Assembly: GCF_900111145.1 (NCBI RefSeq)
Contig: NZ_FOIR01000003.1
Coordinates: 186,001-250,000 of the forward strand
DNA: 64,000 nt
Source of the DNA: Roseivirga pacifica
GTDB lineage: Bacteria > Bacteroidota > Bacteroidia > Cytophagales > Cyclobacteriaceae
Reading direction: 5' to 3'
Below the pieces are notes generated by a model. The model did not search any database. It was not told the origin of the DNA and worked only from the letters and a program-made list of their open reading frames with translations. Below, in pieces: positions 8,373 through 15,796 of the stretch. Made by a program: the position numbers and the translations under genes. Within the stretch, counting starts at the first letter, position 1, and the number at the start of each line of letters is the position of its first letter.

Positions 8373-9167
8373 ATGAGCAATAAACCCTTCAACTTTTACA
8401 GTTTTCTTAAGAATGTTGGCATAATGGTAGGAATAGGCGCAGTAATGCTGCTGTTCTTTTTTTACATCTACCTACCGGCCACCACAAACCACAACGAAAC
8501 CATTACGGTACCCGATTTAGAAGGAATGGCTTTCGATGATATTAATGAGTTGTTAACCAACCGCAACCTTGGTTTCGAGGTAATGAGCGATTCAGGCTAT
8601 TCCGAAGAATACGATCCGTTTTACATTCTAAGCCAAAACCCAAAACCTGGGGCTAAAGTAAAGGAGAATAGAAAAATTTATCTTACCCTAAATGCCAAGG
8701 TTCCCCCACAGGTGCGCATGCCCAACCTTATTAACACCGACCTACCCAATGCTGAAGACATTCTGTTAAGCAATGGGTTAAAGCGAGGTGAAATTACTTA
8801 TGTGCCAGACAGAAGGGTAAACGCTGTAATATCACAAAAACTAAAAGGTGAAGATGTAGCCATGGGCACCATGATCTACAAGGGATCGGCCATTGATTTA
8901 GAAATTGGAAATGGTGAAGGCATTAAAAGCTTTCCTACCCCAGACTTTCTGGGAAAAACGCTGGCTGAAGTTCGCTTTCAAATCGAAGCTTCTGGCTTGA
9001 AACTTGACGAAATCAATTTCATTAAAAACGATACGGTTCCGGCTAATTTGGTCTACAAACAACTACCGCCACAAGGTAGAAGCATAAGAACTGGCGACTT
9101 GGTAGAAATTTGGATTAACCGCCAAGAAGAGTTGCCTGAAGAAGAGGAACAACCGGAGCAACAATAG
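8373..9167 (+). CDS. PASTA domain membrane protein
   Basis: A 264-aa protein with a short cytoplasmic N-terminus, one membrane helix (residues about 14-34, VGIMVGIGAVMLLFFFYIYL) and three extracytoplasmic PASTA domains: about 42-110 (VPDLEGMAFDDINELL), 112-180 (MPNLINTDLPNAEDILL) and 184-250 (TPDFLGKTLAEVRFQI). The tail is Glu/Gln-rich. PASTA domains bind peptidoglycan fragments or act as spacers in kinases and penicillin-binding proteins. Here no kinase or transpeptidase domain is attached, so it is probably a periplasmic wall-associated protein. The downstream T9SS gene starts 7 bp after its stop. Confidence 0.88.
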   Translation: MSNKPFNFYSFLKNVGIMVGIGAVMLLFFFYIYLPATTNHNETITVPDLEGMAFDDINELLTNRNLGFEVMSDSGYSEEYDPFYILSQNPKPGAKVKENRKIYLTLNAKVPPQVRMPNLINTDLPNAEDILLSNGLKRGEITYVPDRRVNAVISQKLKGEDVAMGTMIYKGSAIDLEIGNGEGIKSFPTPDFLGKTLAEVRFQIEASGLKLDEINFIKNDTVPANLVYKQLPPQGRSIRTGDLVEIWINRQEELPEEEEQPEQQ

Positions 9168-9174
9168 TTCAAAT

Positions 9175-11043
9175 GTGCTAAGAGCTGCTTTAACCATATT
9201 GGTGCTTTTTATTGGTTTGGGGGTAAAAGCTCAAATTATGGAGGTTACTTTACCTGCACCTAAAAGCAAAGCCAGCAAAACAATTACCACCGCAGCTAAA
9301 GGCGTTAATGCAACAAACGCACTTGACATACCTTTTTGGGAAGATTTCTCAACGGACTACTTAGTGCCCAACCCAACAAAATGGCAAAATGCTGAGGTTG
9401 TCAGAATAACGAATAGCACGGGTATAAATGCGCCAACACTAAATGTGGCCTTATTCGATGGTGTAGATGCCAACGGTGTTGCCTACAACGCAAACAGTTT
9501 ATTGAATGGCGCTACTGATAGCCTCACCTCACAACCAATTAATCTATCGACTGTAGGTGCCGATCAGGCCGATTCGGTTTACCTCAGTTTTTTTTGGCAG
9601 GCTAATGGCCGAGGCGAATTACCCGACAGTCAAGATTCGCTGGTGCTGCTATTTAAAGACATAAGCGGCCAGTGGAACCAAGTGTGGTCTAAAACAGGCG
9701 GAACAAACAACGCGTTTGATGACTTTACCCAAGAGCTTATACAGGTTGACCAAGCATACTTCCATACCGATTTTCAGTTTAGGTTTCAGGCATATTCTCG
9801 CCTAGCCGGCCCATATGACACTTGGTTAGTTGATTACATTTTCCTGAACGATTCGCGCCACGAAAACGACATTGCCTACTTAGATCGCGCTTTGACCAGA
9901 AAACCATCATTTCTTACTACGCCTTACAGCGCAATGCCTATCGATCAGTTTTTCGCTAGTCCGGCTACTTACTTGCAAGAAACGAATGCGGAGTTCTATA
10001 ACCTCAACAGTGTTTTTCAGCCTGTATTATATTCAACCATAGTAACAGACCTTGTTACCGGAAATGAAATTGAAAGGTTGAATGACAATGTGGTGGCCTC
10101 ACCCCTTCCCGGAGCTTTTGAACGAAGAACTTTTACCTCTCCGGCACTTAACCCGAACAACCTGGATAGCGATGCCGATTCGCTTTTACTAGAAACGAAT
10201 TACTTTATTCGTTCTGGAGACAATTACTTTATTGAAAGTATTAACCCCGGAGTTGACACTGTATTCAACTTTAATGTTGATTACAGAATTAACGATACGG
10301 TAAAGATGGTTACGGTTTTAAATGACTATTACGCCTACGATGATGGCGAACCGGACTATGCTGCTGGCATTAACCAGCGCGGTGGGCAGCTGGCTTATGA
10401 ATTCAATGTGGAACAAGAAGCACTACTCACGCATATAGATATTAACTTTCCGTTTGTACAGCAAGCTGGGGAGCCAATTGAACTGTTCGTTTGGTCAGCA
10501 CTCGACCAAGCTCCTGAGTCAGTTCTATTCCAAAATTCCTATTCGGTACAACGTGCAAGCGAAATTGGTGAGCTAAAAGCTTATGAACTCGATACGCCAG
10601 TCTATGTGCAAGGCACTTTCTTTATTGGCTATCAGCAAGGCACCAATGAGTTTTTGGCTATAGGACTCGACAAGAACAACGACACTGGGGATAAAATGCA
10701 CTATAATGTAAGTGGTACATGGCAAGCAAATACCGAGGTTCAGGGTAGCTTTTTAATGAGACCAAGGTTCGACAAAGCTACTGCTGCAAGCTTTCAACCT
10801 GGTAACGAATCTGCTCCTGATGTAGCAATTTACCCCAACCCGAGTTCAGGCCGATTTTTTATCAACTCCACAGCGAAGAACATACAAGTTTTCGACAATT
10901 ACGGCCAGCCAGGCATTTTCACCACTTCCGAAGGGAACAATGGCACTTGGGTAGACCTCTCAAAAAATAAAAATGGCATATATTTGCTCAAGTTTTCAAG
11001 TGAAGGAAGAACCGTTTCGAAACGGGTGATTTTGAACCAGTGA
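9175..11043 (+). CDS. T9SS type A sorting domain-containing surface protein
   Basis: A 622-aa secreted protein. The signal peptide is at 1-19 (LRAALTILVLFIGLGVKAQ). The middle is a beta-rich region with no catalytic motif that I recognise. The C-terminal sorting domain covers about 545-622 (IYPNPSSGRFFIN, NGIYLLKFSSEGRTVSKRVI) and sends cargo through the type IX system to the cell surface. The start is GTG at 9175: the overlapping ATG at 9173 meets a stop at its third codon. It follows the PASTA gene by 7 bp and the rhodanese gene starts 1 bp after it, so all three probably share the promoter at 8295. Confidence 0.88.
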   Translation: MLRAALTILVLFIGLGVKAQIMEVTLPAPKSKASKTITTAAKGVNATNALDIPFWEDFSTDYLVPNPTKWQNAEVVRITNSTGINAPTLNVALFDGVDANGVAYNANSLLNGATDSLTSQPINLSTVGADQADSVYLSFFWQANGRGELPDSQDSLVLLFKDISGQWNQVWSKTGGTNNAFDDFTQELIQVDQAYFHTDFQFRFQAYSRLAGPYDTWLVDYIFLNDSRHENDIAYLDRALTRKPSFLTTPYSAMPIDQFFASPATYLQETNAEFYNLNSVFQPVLYSTIVTDLVTGNEIERLNDNVVASPLPGAFERRTFTSPALNPNNLDSDADSLLLETNYFIRSGDNYFIESINPGVDTVFNFNVDYRINDTVKMVTVLNDYYAYDDGEPDYAAGINQRGGQLAYEFNVEQEALLTHIDINFPFVQQAGEPIELFVWSALDQAPESVLFQNSYSVQRASEIGELKAYELDTPVYVQGTFFIGYQQGTNEFLAIGLDKNNDTGDKMHYNVSGTWQANTEVQGSFLMRPRFDKATAASFQPGNESAPDVAIYPNPSSGRFFINSTAKNIQVFDNYGQPGIFTTSEGNNGTWVDLSKNKNGIYLLKFSSEGRTVSKRVILNQ

Positions 11044-11044
11044 T

Positions 11045-11350
11045 ATGAAGGAAATTACAGTAGAACAACTTTTAGAACGCATAAACTCAGGAGAACAGAT
11101 TAACCTATTTGATGTAAGGGAATACTGGGAATATGATGAAGACAATATTGGTGCTAAATGTATTCCACTGGGAGACCTACCTAAGCATTTGGAGGAATTG
11201 GCTCCGCTTAAAAACGAAGAAATTATTATTCACTGCAAGAGTGGCGCCCGTGGCGGACAAGCACAAAAGTACCTTACCGCTCAGGGCTTTGAAAATGTGG
11301 TGAATGTTTGCGGTGGCATTTTGGCCTACAGAGAACTGGAAACTGCTTAA
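11045..11350 (+). CDS. Rhodanese-like domain protein
   Basis: A 101-aa single-domain rhodanese. The active-site loop HCKSGARGGQA places the persulfide-carrying cysteine at about residue 65, and the N-terminal FDVREYWEYDEDNI is typical of the family. Such small proteins move sulfane sulfur or detoxify cyanide or thiols in the cytosol; the partner is not evident here. It starts 1 bp after the upstream stop. Its stop codon shares the four bases TTAA (11347-11350) with the stop of the convergent HAD gene. Confidence 0.93.
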   Translation: MKEITVEQLLERINSGEQINLFDVREYWEYDEDNIGAKCIPLGDLPKHLEELAPLKNEEIIIHCKSGARGGQAQKYLTAQGFENVVNVCGGILAYRELETA

Positions 11351-11973
11351 GCAAACAGTTCCAGCCAATCTCTAGGGCTTACATTTTGGTAGCCAACAAT
11401 ACCAAGCTTTTCAGCAGCTTCAATGTTTTCTAGTTTATCATCAATAAACAAACAGGTTTCCGGACTTAATTGATGATCGTTCAATATTACCTGCCAAGCA
11501 CCCGGATTAGGCTTGCGCTCCCCTACCTCTTGCGAAAGGTATACCTCTGTAAAATACTTGTGAAAAGGCTTATTTGGAGAAATATGATTCACCAACCGGT
11601 TAAAGAAACGGATGTGAATCTCGTTGGTATTACTCATAACAAACAGCTTATACTTTTGCGCCATTTGCTCTATTCGCTCCAATTTATCCTTGTCAATCTT
11701 TCCTAGCATGGCATTCCAGGCTGCATCCAAATGTCCATCTTCACCAGTAAACTCTAGGTGTTCTCTTAAATGAGCCCTAAAAGTTGGGTCGTCTATTTCT
11801 CCTACTTCATACTTCAGAAAGAAATCCTCCTTGGCAGCCAACTCCTTTACTTGCTCGAAAGTTAGGTCTGAAAGGTCTGCAAAGGCCTTATAAGTAGCGT
11901 CCATATCGAGATCGATAATCACTCCACCCAAATCGAAGATGACAGATGATATTTTAGTTAAATCTGGTTTCAT
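11347..11973 (-). CDS. HAD family hydrolase (phosphatase-like)
   Basis: A 208-aa haloacid dehalogenase superfamily member. Motif I is VIFDLGGVIIDLD (residues about 11-23, nucleophile Asp at 14), motif II is FVMSNTNEIH, and motif IV is CLFIDDKLENIEAAEKLG. An alpha-helical cap lies between motifs I and II. The FDLGGV form is that of the YihX-like group, which hydrolyse sugar phosphates such as glucose 1-phosphate; the substrate here cannot be read from sequence. The gene converges on the rhodanese gene, with overlapping stop codons. Confidence 0.92.
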   Translation of the reverse strand: MKPDLTKISSVIFDLGGVIIDLDMDATYKAFADLSDLTFEQVKELAAKEDFFLKYEVGEIDDPTFRAHLREHLEFTGEDGHLDAAWNAMLGKIDKDKLERIEQMAQKYKLFVMSNTNEIHIRFFNRLVNHISPNKPFHKYFTEVYLSQEVGERKPNPGAWQVILNDHQLSPETCLFIDDKLENIEAAEKLGIVGYQNVSPRDWLELFA

Positions 11974-12048
11974 TTAGAGTTGTTTAATTAAAGTCAAATA
12001 TGTAACATTGCACTCCAATTTTCAACGGCTTTCTTAAGCAATTGAAAA

Positions 12049-12125
12049 GGGCCTATAACTCAGTTGGTTAGAGTATCTGACTCATAATCAGAAAGTCCCT
12101 GGTTCGAGCCCAGGTGGGCCCACCA
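12049..12125 (+). tRNA. tRNA with CAU anticodon (elongator Met or lysidine-type Ile2)
   Basis: A full cloverleaf can be drawn: acceptor GGGCCTA/TGGGCCC with one G-T pair, D stem ACTC/GAGT, anticodon stem TCTGA/TCAGA with loop CTCATAA (anticodon CAT at 12083-12085), variable loop AAGTC, and T stem CCTGG/CCAGG with loop TTCGAGC. The discriminator is A and CCA is encoded at 12123-12125. A CAU anticodon with no initiator features can be elongator tRNA-Met or tRNA-Ile2, whose C34 is changed to lysidine by TilS; I cannot decide between them by eye. Confidence 0.95.
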
Positions 12126-12159
12126 AAAGCTCACTCATTAATTTGAGTGGGCTTTTTTT
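12126..12159 (+). terminator. Rho-independent terminator of the tRNA gene
   Basis: A stem AGCTCACTCA / TGAGTGGGCT with a 6-nt loop, followed by seven T residues, begins directly after the encoded CCA. Confidence 0.85.
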
Positions 12160-12192
12160 ATTTCTTAGAACAAAACCTACTCCCCTGAAAAC

Positions 12193-12217
12193 AAAAAACC
12201 ACCATTTCTGGTGGTTT
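12193..12217 (-). terminator. Terminator for the kelch lipoprotein operon
   Basis: A perfect 9-bp stem AAACCACCA / TGGTGGTTT with a 4-nt loop. On the minus strand it is followed by TTTTGTTTT, so it fits termination of the leftward operon ending at 12298. Confidence 0.7.
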
Positions 12218-12297
12218 CTACTTTAACAAAACATACTAGAGGGGTTGTTAAAAAAAGAGCACGACATTGCTGCCGCACTCCATTAAACAACAAAGTA

Positions 12298-13293
12298 TTA
12301 ATCTTCATCATCGTACGATTCTAATGGGAAGAAAGCCCATATATCATCGAATCGAGATGAGCCATTTCGTCCAGTAACTATATAACCAACATCATCAATA
12401 CTGAAACCTGTAGCGCCTTGCCTTGCAGTTCCCTCAAAACTTGTCATCTCGGACCAGTAGCCATCGCTTGGGTCATACACCCAAGTGCTGGTAAGGGTAC
12501 CATTACCAATACCTGTTGAAATATAAGCTTTGCCATGGCAAACGAAACTTACGGTTTCAGATCGCATTACATCATCATCTCCATATGTACTATGATCCAA
12601 ATCGCTTAACTCCTCCCAACTATCACTACTTGGGTTGTATCGCCAAAAATCTTCTTGAAAAGCGCCATTGTGCACCCCTCCACCTACATACGCCATTCCA
12701 TCTATGGTAAAAGCAATTGGGTTAATTCGTTTTGAGCCCCCTACGCTTGTCATTTGTTCCCATGAGTTAGTTGTAGGATCAAACGCCCAAAAATCTTTCA
12801 GCTGATTATCTCCATCAAAGCCGGTACCTACATAGCCCTTGCCATCAATTCCCAAACCAAAAGCACTATGCCTAGCCACTCCTTCAAAATCTGGTAATTG
12901 TGTCCATTGGTTGGTCAATGGATCATATTCATAAAAGTCTTTCAAGTAATTCACCCCATCATAGCCAGTGCCCACATAGCCTTTTCCGTCAATACTAAAG
13001 GCAATGGCACCATTTCTAGCAGCTCCAGGGAACTCAGCAATTCTCACCCATGTATTTCTACTCGGATCATAAGACCAAAAGTCATTCAATCTATCAACAC
13101 CATTGTACCCTGTACCAACATAGCCAATACCGTTAATAACGAAAGAGACTGCACCACTCCTTATTGCCCCTTCAAAATCAGACTTCTCTACCCAATTTCC
13201 ATCTTCAGGTGTAGACTCATACTCGTTGTCACAAGCATTCAGTGTCGCCAGTAACAATACCAGAGACAATGTTTTAAAAAAGTTAATTCTCAT
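12298..13293 (-). CDS. Kelch-repeat lipoprotein
   Basis: A lipoprotein (lipobox LATLNAC) of about 331 aa made almost wholly of kelch beta-propeller blades. The repeat pattern is GKGYVGTGYDG...LKDFYEYDPLTNQWTQL, and at least six copies are visible from about residue 40 to the end. Propellers of this type bind proteins or glycans at the cell surface; there are no galactose oxidase catalytic residues, so enzymatic activity is not implied. The start at 13293 is preferred because it gives a compact signal peptide (MRINFFKTLSL). An ATG at 13305 is also in frame and would overlap the upstream stop by 8 bp. Either way it is translationally tied to the DUF4270 gene. Confidence 0.88.
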   Translation of the reverse strand: MRINFFKTLSLVLLLATLNACDNEYESTPEDGNWVEKSDFEGAIRSGAVSFVINGIGYVGTGYNGVDRLNDFWSYDPSRNTWVRIAEFPGAARNGAIAFSIDGKGYVGTGYDGVNYLKDFYEYDPLTNQWTQLPDFEGVARHSAFGLGIDGKGYVGTGFDGDNQLKDFWAFDPTTNSWEQMTSVGGSKRINPIAFTIDGMAYVGGGVHNGAFQEDFWRYNPSSDSWEELSDLDHSTYGDDDVMRSETVSFVCHGKAYISTGIGNGTLTSTWVYDPSDGYWSEMTSFEGTARQGATGFSIDDVGYIVTGRNGSSRFDDIWAFFPLESYDDED

Positions 13294-13297
13294 GCAC

Positions 13298-14647
13298 TTA
13301 TTCATAATCTGTTAGAACTTTAGTCATATATAATTTTAGTTTAACACCTGCCTGCTCATGACTTGAGTTAGGTAATTGTACTTGTTCAAATGAGCACAAA
13401 ACTGTAGAGGTTGGCGGTGTAAGTATCATACTGAATTCATGCGCTCCATTATCTGCGAGTTGTGCATGAATTAAATCTGTTACGTCAAAAGAGTACACGG
13501 CCTGCTCACCCAATTCCTCATCGTAACTGAGCCCGCTGTATATAAAGTATTGTTCTGCTCCTGAATCGTTGTAATCAAAAGTCCCGGTTGTTTCCAGCTC
13601 ATTGGTAAGAAAAACCGCGAGTGAATCGGGCAATGGCATGGATTGCGAATAGGTGCCCCTGAGTGGGCTAACTTCTAAAATGGCTGAATTGAACAGGTAG
13701 TTCTTACTGAGTTCATTTAACTTCTCTACATATGGCAATTCAATTCTCGAATAAATACCTACACCCGCCTTTACATAACTAATGTTACCAGTAAGTTCTG
13801 AAGAAAACCTTGCACCACTTGCTAGCCCTGCTAAACCGGTACCTTCTAAACTCGCTGTGATGGAATTGAACGAAACATAATTCGATGAATTGAAAAAGTC
13901 GAAGTACTCAGAAGATGAGTAGTCCGCTTCTTCATGATAGTACATTCTCAACTTAGTCACCGTTCCTGCAACCTCATTTTCAGAAGAATAGCTGGTATTC
14001 AACAAGCTGATAACTTGGTCTGTATTATCATCACCTGGCCGAATGGCAAAGCCAGTAAATTGATTCAAAAAATTGGAATTACCGCTATATACCTCGCCCT
14101 GTAGAGCTAAAGCAAAAAGTGTCTCACCAACTGATCCAGATATTTTAACGGGAATGGAATCACCTTTTTCCATTGTTGGGGAATATGTAAAAGTCCCGAC
14201 AGGTTCTTCGATAAAAGGCATTGAGTCGAAATTGTAGTATTCAACTTCTAACTCTTCAGTATTAACCGGCTTAATCAAGTGTACTGTATAATCCCTAGCC
14301 TCTTCTTCGAGCGTCAGTGCCTCATTAAAATACAGGTAGAGATAAAGAGAATCGAATTTCATATCCTCATCCAACTCCAAAAGAGACGCTGGTCTAAGGT
14401 TCAAAAAACTCTGAGCGTATACGGTACCTGTTTGATCAAAACTGGCAGCACCTATTAAGAACCTGGCAGGAGAAGATGTTACAATGGAATCTTCAATTTC
14501 AGTATAAGTTTTTATAGAAAAGGTATCTAAAACATTTACATCAAAAACATCATCCAAAGCCCCATCTGGTGCAATACCAATGGGTTGTTCACAAGCATAT
14601 ATACATAGGACTGCCAGTAAAGCACAGGCCTTAAGAAATAACTTCAT
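13298..14647 (-). CDS. DUF4270 family lipoprotein
   Basis: A 449-aa lipoprotein with signal MKLFLKACALLAVLCIYAC. The pattern FSIKTYTEIEDSIVTSSPARFLIGAASFD followed by beta-rich repeats with LRMYYH and LSYD motifs matches my recollection of DUF4270, a Bacteroidota outer-surface family of unknown role. The kelch gene follows at once, so the two products probably work as a surface pair. A pair of 9-bp direct repeats lies 90-118 bp upstream of its start and matches those in front of the neighbouring LytTR gene, suggesting control by that regulator. Confidence 0.85.
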   Translation of the reverse strand: MKLFLKACALLAVLCIYACEQPIGIAPDGALDDVFDVNVLDTFSIKTYTEIEDSIVTSSPARFLIGAASFDQTGTVYAQSFLNLRPASLLELDEDMKFDSLYLYLYFNEALTLEEEARDYTVHLIKPVNTEELEVEYYNFDSMPFIEEPVGTFTYSPTMEKGDSIPVKISGSVGETLFALALQGEVYSGNSNFLNQFTGFAIRPGDDNTDQVISLLNTSYSSENEVAGTVTKLRMYYHEEADYSSSEYFDFFNSSNYVSFNSITASLEGTGLAGLASGARFSSELTGNISYVKAGVGIYSRIELPYVEKLNELSKNYLFNSAILEVSPLRGTYSQSMPLPDSLAVFLTNELETTGTFDYNDSGAEQYFIYSGLSYDEELGEQAVYSFDVTDLIHAQLADNGAHEFSMILTPPTSTVLCSFEQVQLPNSSHEQAGVKLKLYMTKVLTDYE

Positions 14648-14736
14648 TGTTTAAATTTTAGGTAAAACTATGGGTGGGAATCTTCTCCTAGGAAAGAATT
14701 CAGCAAGTGCTTACATAATTCAGTAAACAGCTTCAG

Positions 14737-14765
14737 TTTGTTAATGGCTGTTAAGTTTTGCTTAC
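14737..14765. promoter_or_regulatory. Candidate LytTR-binding direct repeats upstream of DUF4270
   Basis: TTTGTTAAT at 14737-14745 and TTTGCTTAC at 14757-14765: 9-bp imperfect direct repeats starting 20 bp apart. The spacing is the same as for the repeats upstream of the LytTR gene, and the second repeat shares the flank ACAGAA with its counterpart there. LytTR regulators are known to bind two such repeats about two helical turns apart. Confidence 0.45.
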
Positions 14766-15460
14766 AGAATAAGGTTTCTTACCTCGTGAAGAAACGTACG
14801 GCCAATAGGAATTTTCTCGCCATTAAGCACCGTAAGTTCATGGCCGGAAATACTGGTTACATATTCAGTATTTACAATATAGGACCGATGCACCTGCACA
14901 TAATTGGCAGGCAAAGTTGAGGACACCTTTTTGAGGGCTCCAAGCGTCAGATAACTGGTATCGTCAGTAAAATACTTAATGTACTCACCCTCTGATTTTA
15001 TGTATTTGATCTTAGTTGTGCTGATAATTCGAGTGGTACCGCCATCTCGTACTTTTACAGAATCGCAATAACTAGGTGTTGATGCCCCGATCCTTAGGCT
15101 TTGGCTTACCCTAAAAGCAATAAGTTGCAAGCAAGCCGGCTGCAGTGGAAGTGTAACCACATCAGTGGCAAAGTTCAAAAGGCTTGTATTTACGTTCTGG
15201 TTTTCGCTGTTGCAGTAAACTACAATGGCCACCTCAGGGTAAGCCTCTTTCATTGTCTGTAGATCCTTTATAGATATTGTATCTGAAAGAAAAACTACAT
15301 CAATTTTCATTACTGCTAGTGTGTGGAATATCTGAGCGACCGAAGCTGTAACATGAACAACTTCAAAGAGGTCGGATTGGCCAATTATCTTAACGGTAGC
15401 TTCAAGGGTTATTGAAGGCTTGTAAATTAAGGTATTAAAGCTCCTGTTTATACTTTCCAT
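14762..15460 (-). CDS. LytTR DNA-binding regulator with degenerate receiver domain
   Basis: A 232-aa protein. Residues 1-115 have the size and alternating pattern of a response-regulator receiver. The acidic pair near the N-terminus is missing (LIYKPSITLEAT), and the expected phospho-aspartate position reads FLSDT, so phosphorylation is doubtful. Residues about 135-232 are a clear LytTR domain (IKYIKSEGEYIKYF, NYVQVHRSYIVNTEYV, IPIGRTFLHEV), which binds DNA as beta strands. It is transcribed towards the DUF4270-kelch operon and is probably its regulator. No histidine kinase is adjacent. Confidence 0.88.
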   Translation of the reverse strand: MESINRSFNTLIYKPSITLEATVKIIGQSDLFEVVHVTASVAQIFHTLAVMKIDVVFLSDTISIKDLQTMKEAYPEVAIVVYCNSENQNVNTSLLNFATDVVTLPLQPACLQLIAFRVSQSLRIGASTPSYCDSVKVRDGGTTRIISTTKIKYIKSEGEYIKYFTDDTSYLTLGALKKVSSTLPANYVQVHRSYIVNTEYVTSISGHELTVLNGEKIPIGRTFLHEVRNLIL

Positions 15461-15796
15461 TTGTCAGTAGTATTTGTTTACCCCTCTGACAGCCCCATTT
15501 AAACAAAGGTTTATAGCCTGTGTGCCGGGTTTAACTTTTGTTAACCCGCTTATACATTTGTTAACAGAAACTGGTTATTTCTTTTCCTTTTTTAACAGAA
15601 AGCAAAGGCTTCCGCAACTCATTAACCGATTGACAGCCCTTACAACTTTCAAGCTAAACTCAGGTACCTCTAAGAAAAGACTTGAGCCAAAGAGTATATA
15701 CCGCCTACCCCTTTAACTTCCCTTTCAAACGATTGCGAACGGAGAATTTCGGAAGATTATATCTATATTATTTTCCAATACTCAATCGAAAATCCT
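15461..15796. other. Divergent intergenic region with LytTR-like sites
   Basis: 336 bp between the leftward LytTR gene and the rightward oxidoreductase, with no convincing gene. It holds three TTAAC-centred sites: TTTGTTAAC at 15537 and 15557, and TTTTTTAAC at 15588. The last two are both followed by AGAAA. The oxidoreductase promoter should be near 15750-15785, which is very AT-rich, but I cannot place its boxes. Confidence 0.6.
15537..15565. promoter_or_regulatory. Candidate LytTR autoregulatory direct repeats
   Basis: Two identical 9-mers, TTTGTTAAC at 15537-15545 and 15557-15565, start 20 bp apart and lie 77-105 bp upstream of the LytTR start codon. Read on the gene's own strand the second gives TCTGTTAAC, close to the published LytTR half-site with GTT at its centre. 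A related TTTTTTAACAGAAA lies 31 bp further on. Confidence 0.5.

Noticed and set aside
11347-11350. TTAA shared by two convergent stop codons (also at 49731-49734)
   Set aside because: TAA stops on opposite strands overlap easily because TTAA is palindromic; common in compact genomes.
15474-15716. 80-aa open frame in the divergent region before the oxidoreductase
   Set aside because: Starts inside the candidate LytTR site region, has no recognisable motif, and the region is better explained as regulatory.
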